NCBI RefSeq assembly: GCF_000227135.1
Contig: NC_018257.1
Location: forward strand, 426,147 to 490,146
Length of the DNA: 64,000 nucleotides
Origin: Leishmania donovani
Lineage: Eukaryota; Euglenozoa; Kinetoplastea; Trypanosomatida; Trypanosomatidae
Direction of reading: 5' to 3'
The notes under the pieces are model-generated. The model ran no database searches, was not told where the DNA came from, and saw only the letters and a list, made by a program, of their open reading frames with translations. The position numbers and the translations under genes are program-made. Of the stretch, positions 56,791-64,000 are shown in pieces (positions within the stretch are counted from its first letter, which is position 1; every line of letters starts with the position of its first letter).

Positions 56791-58361
56791 GTATCCCTCG
56801 CGTGCTCTCCCTGGGCGTGCGCGGACGCGGCTGCAGAAGGTGCCGTTGCTGAGTGTTCGTGTTTTGGTGATGTCACGCTATGACCTGTCTCTGTCTCTCT
56901 CTCTATATATACAACTATATATATGTGTGTGTCGTCTTATTTTGCCCTGCGAAGGTGCGGGCTGTGTAACGCCTAGTTTATGCTTTCTCTTCCGACCACC
57001 CTATTCGTGTTTATCTTCGTATCGACGAGGCTTTTGTTTACCTGTAGCCCTCTCTCTCTCTTGTGTGCATGTGTCTCAAGACATCTCCTCGCCACCCCAC
57101 GTCCCACCGCGTCCGGTATCTTGAGCTTGCTCTCTTTTTTTTTTGCTCTTTACTGTTGTTCTCTCGGCCGCGCGGCACCCTCTGAGGTCAAGTAGGAAGT
57201 CGCGGAAGAAGAGACACATGCTCTGCACGATCCTTCTTTGCGTTGTGTTCTCTGCCCTTCCCCTTTCTCTCTCTTTTTTGTTTTCTGTATGGCTGGTTTT
57301 CGTTGCAGGCTGGTGTGGTGCTGGTGGGCGGGTGCTTGGGTGGGAGGATGTGCGCATGTATGTGTCCGTGTAAAGCTGTTATACATACTTTCGTGCACAC
57401 GCGTACGTGCACACATAGAATACGGAAAACTACTCACCGTATGCCTAGCGACAACAAAAAGGGAGGAACATACACACAAACACGCACAAGCAATCAATAT
57501 TGGTGCACTACTGCGCTGAGAGGGTCGGGGAGGCGTTAAAGGGAGCTCATACACTCACGCGCTGGCCCCGCCTCCTCTCGTGCCGTTATATCGTTCAATG
57601 ATTGGCAGCACAGCAGTCAATCAAGCCACGTGGGAAGGGCCATGAGATACTAGTCAGCATGGGACACTTTATTTTCCTTTCGCGAGCGTGTGCTCTCTTT
57701 TTCTCTACCAAGAGGCTGTCTCTGTGCTTTTTCTGCAGTCTTCCTCCCTCCTATTTCTTGCGTGTTTGGCTCGTGTCTCTGCAATCAGATTAATGAAGGG
57801 TCTTCGCGGCGTATCGCCTTCCTTCTTCTCTCCATTGGAACGCTCCGCGTAAGTGCATTGTGAATGGGGCGGCAAGAGTATGCCGTATAAACCGCGCTGT
57901 GCTCGCGCGCGAGAAGGCTCACATGTCTGATGTGTCTCCACCTTGAGTGCTGCGCCATTTCGTTTGCATTCCATCCTCTCTATTGCCCACACTCTTTACT
58001 TCTTGTGTTAATCGTGCACACACACTGCGTAGACCTCATACTATTCCCTCCCCTCCTCCACGAACCCCTTCATAACAAACAAACTCAACACACCGTTGTG
58101 CACCTTTAGTGTGCCTCTTGCGTGCTTAAGTGAGCCATTCTCTTTTTTCTTTCTTTGCCTTCGTTCTCATCCGACATCACTCGTCTGCTTCGTTGACTTC
58201 TTTTCTGCTCGTATCGCTACTTCATGGGACACCGCACGGCACCCTAGTCCTGCGTCGTGTTGCTCGACTCAACCTTCTGCTTTCTCGAACCACCTCTTCT
58301 TCGCCAGCCCTCCTCCCTCCCTCTCACTCCCGGCCCACTAAAAGGCTTTTGTGCGAGGGCC
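56791..58361. other. Intergenic region upstream of the PLAC8 gene
   Basis: About 1.6 kb of T/C-rich DNA with an ATATATATAC patch at 56904-56925, oligo-T at 57135-57144 and repeated C/T tracts. The last strong tract (58308-58330, CCTCCTCCCTCCCTCTCACTCCC) is followed by an AG at about 58342, some 20 bases before the ATG at 58362. No gene seen. Confidence 0.5.
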
Positions 58362-58859
58362 ATGCACAACTCTTCGAAGTCTGAGTACTCCGTGGTGGGC
58401 CAGCGGGAGCAGCTTGATGTGGTTGACGTAGCAGTGTCGGAGACGACCCAGGTTGTAGGCAGTGTCACCCGCCCGTGGCACTACAGCTTGTGTGTGACCT
58501 GCACCGAGATGAATTCGTGCCTAGAGTGCTGCTTCTGCACGGTGTGCCAGCTAAGCCGCCAGTTCAATATGCTGTATAACAACAAGCCGGAGCTGCACCT
58601 TCCTGTCTGCTTGATGATAACAGGACTGAGCATGTCCGGTGTCCCCTCGGTCTTTGTGCTCGAGTACATCCTGCGCAGTGACATTCGTCGCCGCTATGGT
58701 ATTGAGGGCAACGTGTTGAAGGATTGCTGCGTATCATGGCTGTGTGAAGCGTGCGCGGTTCAGCAGCAGTTCCTGGAGATGACGTCTCTTGGCATGTGCC
58801 CCGGCATGAGTATGTGCGGCGTCGCCCCTGTAGCGCCAGGCGCGCAGGTAATGCTTTAG
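58362..58859 (+). CDS. PLAC8-family Cys-rich protein (ama1-like)
   Basis: 165 residues with a PLAC8 domain: a first Cys-rich block SLCVTCTEMNSCLECCFCTVCQLSRQFNML (about 46-75) and a second block DIRRRYGIEGNVLKDCCVSWLCEACAVQQQFLEM (about 107-140). Both carry the Cys-Cys and CxxC arrangements of the family and short hydrophobic stretches; PLAC8 proteins are usually membrane-associated. Trypanosomatid members of this type are annotated as 'ama1'. A hydrophobic segment (VCLMITGLSMSGVPSVFVL, about 86-104) lies between the blocks. The frame is open 35 codons upstream but only from a non-ATG codon, and the C/T tract and AG fall within that stretch, so 58362 is the start. Function is not established. 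Confidence 0.85.
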   Translation: MHNSSKSEYSVVGQREQLDVVDVAVSETTQVVGSVTRPWHYSLCVTCTEMNSCLECCFCTVCQLSRQFNMLYNNKPELHLPVCLMITGLSMSGVPSVFVLEYILRSDIRRRYGIEGNVLKDCCVSWLCEACAVQQQFLEMTSLGMCPGMSMCGVAPVAPGAQVML

Positions 58860-60754
58860 GTCGTGAGGAGGCGGTTGCACCACTGACACGGCCTTTGCCG
58901 TTTTGCTTTGAGGAAGTCACAACGACGCGCTGTCTCTCTCCCTCGTTGTAGTTGTTTTTGCCCTTGTCTCATCTCGCTTTCCTTCGAAAATGATTTCCTT
59001 TTTTTCTTGTTCTTTCGTCTCGCACTCCGCACTTCTTGGTGCAACTCGCTTGACTCCTCCTCCCGTACTCACCCAACCCGCACCCATAATGTCGCGCCCC
59101 ACTCTAAGCGCCCACTGGTCAACGCAGGTCTCCTAACAGTTTTTTTTTGCTCTTTATTAGTGACTAAAATTCCTGACTTCTCCGTCATGTGCTTGTTTGC
59201 TTGTCGGCTGCGCGCGCGTGTGCGCGCTTGCTTGCTTGCTGCGTTCTGTTGACCAGTGACTTGCTTATTTCTCTCTTGTGGGGTAACGTTGCCCACTCTT
59301 CCTCCTTCTCCCTTGCCAACTGGCTCACTTCGTTGCTATTTCCTTCTATCTGTTTCTGTAAGACAGCCCGCAGACGTCGACACTTATGGGATGCGTCACC
59401 GTCGTCCAAACCGATAAAACTGCCCCCTCAAACAAAAAATTGCGCATCTTGGTATGTCTACCGCGCTTTCACTCTTTCCTTCGAAAATCCGCGCGCGCGC
59501 GTGTGTGTGTGAGCTGGTTTATGTTTTGAGCTTCGGTGTGTTCCTTGTCTCTGCCCTCAGCCTCACCATCTCGCGCGCCCTTTTTTCTCTGTTCTTCTCG
59601 GATGAAGAGGTGGTCACGTAGGGAACTCAGCCTTACACACGATTGCTCATCCCCTTCCCCTTCCAGGGCGTACACAACGGCAGCAGCACAAGCCTGGATA
59701 CACACACACACACACACCTTCTTTTTTATTTCTTGGCGCGTGCGTTGTTCGGGGGTCCATTGGGTGAGGCCTCTGCTGCGCACACGTCGTCATGTGCTGT
59801 CGGGGTGCGGGGCGCTTTGGTTTCTCGCTCTGGTCTCTTCCTCTCCCTCCCTCCCTCCCTCTTACCCACATGCCGTGCCTCTTGCACCTCAATCCCGTTG
59901 TCTTCGTTGGCGCCTGCTGCTCTCCATGCCGCCCCTCTTTCTGAAACGGCTCGGGCGAAAACCGAGTCCAACGAGTGGCGAGGCGGATGCGCCGTATACA
60001 CGCGCAGAGAGGGGGAGAGGGAGGGAGAGGTGTGAAGTAGTGGACAAGAAACCAGAGCAGCATCAGGACATATGTGATATTGTTTTTGTCACATGTCTGT
60101 ACAGATGAGGATAGAGTAAAAACACAGGAACCCCACTCTAGTGTACGTGCGCGCTACGTGACCCTTAGCGCGTTAGGAGAGGGTTTAATGCAAAGGGCAT
60201 AGAGGGAGGGGGGCACGCTGCCATCACTACGCACATGGACGCAATGGTGGATTGAGACGAATGAGGGGAGAAGAGACGCGGCATTCTTTCCTCGACGCTC
60301 ACCCTTATGCACAGGCGATGCAGCTGCTAGCTGATGTGTTTGGACCACCAGCCGCGCCACTACTGTATCCACTGAGGTTTCGTCTCTTTTCGCTTCACCC
60401 GCATTCTCACGGAGGGGAGCCTTTCTCTCTTTTTCATTTCCCACGTGCAGCCCTGCGTGACACCGCCTCACCGTCCTCTCTTTCTCGACTGTGGATCTTC
60501 TCTTCCTCCACTGCTACAGAAAGGCGGCGAGGGAGGCGTTCGGACCATTTTTTTGCGTCTAGCTCTGCAAGTGCGCGGCGTGAAAGGCAGGCCTGCGGTA
60601 CTGAGGGGCGCCGTATGGGAAAGCGGCGGAACTTTTACACCCAGCTCGCCTGTGTCTTCTCATATCGACGCCACACCATCGGCCACGGCCGAAACACGAG
60701 CAAAGAAAAACGTGCACTGAGCTCCTTTTTGAGTACCACAAGTCTCTCCTTCGC
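58860..60754. other. Long intergenic region between the PLAC8 and WD40 genes
   Basis: About 1.9 kb without a supportable gene. Contains oligo-T (58998-59005, 59140-59148), C/T tracts (59645-59665, 59838-59870 with CCCT repeats), a CA microsatellite at 59700-59718 and GA-rich patches near 60010-60030. A frame of 284 codons starting at 60252 overlaps the WD40 gene in another frame and is its shadow. The likely acceptor for the next gene is an AG at about 60741. Confidence 0.5.
59700..59718. repeat. Short CA microsatellite
   Basis: (CA)n run in the PLAC8-WD40 intergenic region. Confidence 0.9.
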
Positions 60755-62416
60755 ATGCACTCGCAGCGTGGCAGTGCCGCCTTTGGCCCCCCTGGCGGCA
60801 ACAGGAACAATCCAGCAACCACAAACCCCGCCGTCACCACTCGCACCCGCTCCATTGGCCGCTCCACCGGCGCTGCACGTGACGGCGTGGCTGGAGGGCC
60901 GCGCAGCAGTGTTGGTCGGCTCAGAGCATCTTCTTCGTCACACACGGCTGCTGTTGCCCGCGGCGGACGACCTCTCGGGCGAGGGCGCGCCCCCACTCAT
61001 CCCACCTTGTTCGGCACACGAGGTCGCTCGCCGGCAACGATGTCTGGTGCCGGTGCGGGGCTGTCCACTGCGCAGGACGCCATTCAGGCAGAAATGGACG
61101 CGTTAGCCGACGAGTTTTACGGCTCAGTGCCCTCCCGGGCGCCCGAGGACGGCACTCCTAGCTTGAGGGGGGCATCGACGCGCACCGTCTCCGCTGACAG
61201 CCCGTACTATCGAGCCGACGCTGGAAATGGCCTCACGGCAGACACACTGCGTTCAACCACGTCGTGGTACGAAGGACCGGCTGATCCGGCCGGCCGCACC
61301 TTTGATGCAAGCGACAGCAACCTGCTGTGCATGGACGTGCTGGTGCCTCGGGCGGCGGCATCTGGCGCCATGGGCCGCACTCCCGCTGCCCGCACATTTG
61401 GTGCGGCGCCGCCTTCAGCCTCCTCGCCGCTGTGTGTCGTCGGGTCGGCAGATCACGGGCTTAAGGTGTTCGATCTGTGCACGATGCGGGAACTGAAAAC
61501 GCTATACACCAAGACATGCGGACACACAGAGTGGGTGACGGCGTGCCGCTTCCTGTCGGACCGCCGGGTGATCTCCGGTGGTATGGACAGCAAGTTGTGC
61601 TTGTGGAATGACGTCACCCGCGGTGGGCCGGGGCGGTGTGTGGACCTGCTAGGGCATTCGGGCAGCATTAGTCAAGTTGAGGTGAACGAGTGCCGTGGCC
61701 GGTTCATGGCCATGAGCTCCAGCTACGATAGGACGATACGGGTCTGGGAGCTCGACGGCATCGCGGGTGGGCGGGAGATGGGCTGTCTCTCTGGTCACAA
61801 AGGACCAGTGACGCAGTTCAGTTGGCTAGAAACGGAGGTACTCTCAGGTGATCGACAGGGCACTGTGAAGCTGTGGGACGTGGAGACGGCGCAGTGCCAC
61901 CTAACCGCCTCATCGAAGCGCGGCCAAATCGGCTCTTTGGCCCACCTCGTGCACCCCGACGTAGGACACCTCGCCCTCTTCGGCGACCAGGGCGGCGCTC
62001 TCACCGTCGTAGATGCGCGTGGGCCGTCCTCGGCGAAGCCGCTCTTCCAGGATGTTCTACATCGAGGAGGGATGATCACGTTCATTCGTGCCCCCTCCCC
62101 GACCGCCGTGTCTGCTCCGCTCATTGTGACGTGCGGCGCCGACAAGCGCATCATCGTGCGAGATGCTCGCCACAATTTTGCGGAGGTGTGCGCCATCACG
62201 GACCACGACGACTTTGTTTACTCGATGGAAGTGATCGGCAGCCTACTTCTTTCCGGCGCCGGCAACGGTCGATTGCTTGTGCATGACGTTGAGACGGGGG
62301 AGCTGCTATACGAGCTGAAGGCGAACGCCGCGGCAGTGCGCGAAATGTTCGCGTCGCCGTCGGTGCTCGTCGCTGCCGGGGACGACGGCAATGCGAGGGT
62401 GTTCGATTTTATGTAA
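60755..62416 (+). CDS. WD40 beta-propeller protein
   Basis: 553 residues. Residues 1-90 are basic and Ser/Gly/Arg-rich, followed by a short acidic helix (QAEMDALADEFYGSV, about 111-125). From ~195 to the end there are seven, possibly eight, WD40-type blades. The clearest are GSADHGLKVFDL, GHTEWVTACRFL/GGMDSKLCLWN, GHSGSISQVEV/SYDRTIRVWEL, GHKGPVTQFSW/GDRQGTVKLWDV, TCGADKRIIVRDA, DDFVYSMEVIGSLLLSGAGNGRLLVHDV, and the closing VAAGDDGNARVFDF. WD40 proteins are scaffolds in many complexes; the specific partner cannot be told from sequence alone. The ATG at 60755 is the first in frame; a second in-frame ATG near 61039 would still keep all blades. Confidence 0.85.
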   Translation: MHSQRGSAAFGPPGGNRNNPATTNPAVTTRTRSIGRSTGAARDGVAGGPRSSVGRLRASSSSHTAAVARGGRPLGRGRAPTHPTLFGTRGRSPATMSGAGAGLSTAQDAIQAEMDALADEFYGSVPSRAPEDGTPSLRGASTRTVSADSPYYRADAGNGLTADTLRSTTSWYEGPADPAGRTFDASDSNLLCMDVLVPRAAASGAMGRTPAARTFGAAPPSASSPLCVVGSADHGLKVFDLCTMRELKTLYTKTCGHTEWVTACRFLSDRRVISGGMDSKLCLWNDVTRGGPGRCVDLLGHSGSISQVEVNECRGRFMAMSSSYDRTIRVWELDGIAGGREMGCLSGHKGPVTQFSWLETEVLSGDRQGTVKLWDVETAQCHLTASSKRGQIGSLAHLVHPDVGHLALFGDQGGALTVVDARGPSSAKPLFQDVLHRGGMITFIRAPSPTAVSAPLIVTCGADKRIIVRDARHNFAEVCAITDHDDFVYSMEVIGSLLLSGAGNGRLLVHDVETGELLYELKANAAAVREMFASPSVLVAAGDDGNARVFDFM

Positions 62417-63457
62417 AGTAGGGAAACCGTCGTCTGCCGCAGCACGAAGAGGGTCCTGCGGGGTGCACATACTCTTGCAAGGAAGACTTGACCCCAAAGA
62501 AGGTTCCTGTGTGCGGACGGACGGATCTGCAAAGGGCTGGTGGTGGGCCGATATACAACATGTAGAGTAGACAGCAACGCAGCGAGAGAAGACAGGAAGC
62601 ACTACAAGACGACAGCAAATGAAGAACAGGCTCGTTCACTGCTTGTGCCGATGGTCTGGCGTGTGCGTGCGGGTGTGAGAGTGTCACAGCCTCTCGCCAG
62701 CGGTGGTTTTCTTTTCTGGTGCGCAACCTACACAAGCGGCGGGGATGAGGGGAGACAAAAACCGAAACAACGGAAAGAGAGCGTGCTCCTAACGCTGTGC
62801 CGGCACAGTCAAGGAGAAAGGGTAGATTGGCGCAGGCGCCTGCATGCGCGGACAGACACAACTTGCCGCCCCCTGGCACACAGCTGCGCAAGAGATGACC
62901 ACTGGCGCACGCTTGATGCTTCAATCTCTGTGTCTCCTCAACCTCTTGCTTGCCCTCTCTTATTTATTTACGGATCTGGTTTTACCGGCGACGCGCACAA
63001 TGGCCTGTTGCCGAAACACCCGCGAGCATGCCTTCCTAAAGCTGCTCTCTCCGCGTTTCTCGCGCTGGCCGCTTTGGGGGCTCGCTTCCGGGACTTGCCC
63101 CACCCCTAGGGTCTCACGCTGCACCATGCCCACGCAGCCGGTGTATCCTGCCCAAGGGCACTCGCTTCAAAGGTCGAAGCCGTGGGTACGCAGGAGCGAG
63201 AGAGGGAGGGAGGGGAGGGAGAACCGGTGACGTGCCTTCTCCGACACCCCTTTCCCGCCTACCATGTTTTCCCTCGCACACGCGCGAAAGCGCGCGCCGC
63301 GTGTGATGGCCGATGAAAATACGAGAGATCTGCACCCTATTTCTTTCCCATCTGTCTTCATCCAAGCAGTCTACGCGAAAGGTAGAGCGGCGCGAGTTTT
63401 GAGGGAAGCGCATCTGTTCAGTGGGTATGAGGCGCTCGCATTAGAGCACTGTCACAG

Positions 63458-63503
<46 letters not shown>

Positions 63504-63602
63504 NNNNNNNNNNNNNNNNNNNNNNNNNNNNNNNNNNNNNNNNNNNNNNNNNNNNNNNNNNNNNNNNNNNNNNNNNNNNNNNNNNNNNNNNNNNNNNNNN
63601 NN

Positions 63603-63648
<46 letters not shown>

Positions 63649-64000
63649 AAGCGGCAGCTGGCGCCCATCTCACAAAGAGGCAACGCAGAAACGACGTCGT
63701 GGGGGCTTTGCTCACCACTATTGGCTAAATATTTTGTCCACCCACATGAGCTACACCGATGCGACGAATCTTGCATCGCCTACCCTTACTTCTCCTTACC
63801 GCCGCCGATCGACTTTGCATCTTCCGCTCCTCTCGTCCACCTCTCTCTTTCATGCACTTGCCGTCCCTGAACCTGTCCACTTCGCACCCCAACTTCACGC
63901 GAAGCGCCCTGATAATGAGAGGACAATAAGCGCACGCAAGACGAGACTAAACCGGTTTCTTCCGTATACGCACATGCCTTTGATTCTGCCTAAGGCAAGC
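62417..64000. other. Terminal intergenic region
   Basis: About 1.6 kb with no supportable gene. It contains the 3' flank of the WD40 gene, a large CA microsatellite split by an assembly gap, and from 63770 a C/T-rich stretch that may belong to the leader of a gene beyond the window. Confidence 0.55.
63461..63645. repeat. CA microsatellite containing a 99-base assembly gap
   Basis: (CA)n at 63461-63503, N at 63504-63602, then (CA)n again at 63603-63645. The flanks show that the missing sequence is probably more of the same repeat; true length is unknown. Confidence 0.95.

Noticed and set aside
60252..61106. 284-codon + frame upstream of and overlapping the WD40 gene
   Set aside because: Overlaps the WD40 coding region in another frame, low complexity, no domain.
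1..64000. tRNA, rRNA, snoRNA or CRISPR features
   Set aside because: No paired box A/box B sequences, no rRNA-like blocks and no spaced direct repeats were seen by eye; TTCGAATC-like matches (for example near 39799) lack the rest of a tRNA. A covariance-model search would be decisive.
1..64000. Cis-spliced introns
   Set aside because: All recognised domains are complete in single frames, so no intron is needed.

Overview
The window is best explained as a stretch of a Leishmania (trypanosomatid) chromosome. Every supported gene is an uninterrupted reading frame on the + strand. Intergenic stretches are long (0.6-4.4 kb) and rich in CA/CT microsatellites, C/T tracts and oligo-T. Most starts lie shortly after a polypyrimidine tract plus AG, the signature of spliced-leader trans-splicing. 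The coding frames are GC-rich with G/C-biased third positions, and several families are typical of the group (a PLAC8 'ama1' protein, PSP1-domain RNA regulators). There is no strand switch, so the window looks like the inside of one directional polycistronic unit. No promoter was seen. I recognise the genus-level character but cannot name the species.

Layout, left to right. 1-112 may be the 3' end of an upstream gene. Then: pyridoxal kinase (1640-2551); an NAA50/NAA60-like GNAT acetyltransferase (3466-4521); a 1990-residue helical-repeat-like protein (5865-11837); a HOOK-domain coiled-coil protein (12961-15075); the HOPS subunit VPS41 (16028-20368); the U3 snoRNP Brix protein IMP4 (21057-21923); a SNF2 ATPase (23580-27938); a 1936-residue Tudor plus tandem-BRCT protein (29301-35111); a double CAF16-like soluble ABC ATPase (36076-37650); an unrecognised 322-residue protein (38420-39388); a TBC1D22/Gyp1-type Rab GAP (40012-42153); RIO2 kinase (43089-44549); a PSP1-domain protein (46761-49940); a bacterial-style M20D amidohydrolase (54304-55506); a PLAC8/ama1 protein (58362-58859); and a WD40 protein (60755-62416). 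The last 1.6 kb is non-coding and holds a 99-base assembly gap inside a CA repeat.

The neighbours do not form an operon in the bacterial sense, because trypanosomatid arrays are functionally mixed. Themes do recur: ribosome small-subunit maturation (IMP4, RIO2), endolysosomal traffic (VPS41, TBC GAP, HOOK-like protein) and chromatin/DNA damage (SNF2, Tudor-BRCT). Expression is expected to be controlled after transcription through trans-splicing, upstream ORFs and long 3' UTRs. One of those intergenic regions holds a GC-rich, A-tailed stretch that looks like a degenerate SIDER retroposon.

The observations most worth following are: (1) the Tudor plus tandem-BRCT layout resembling 53BP1/Crb2; (2) a LysM-like motif inside VPS41; (3) the fused tandem CAF16 ATPase; (4) overlapping upstream ORFs at the SNF2 and GNAT starts; (5) a coding-like stretch after the stop codon of the Tudor-BRCT gene; (6) the 4.4-kb gene-free region.
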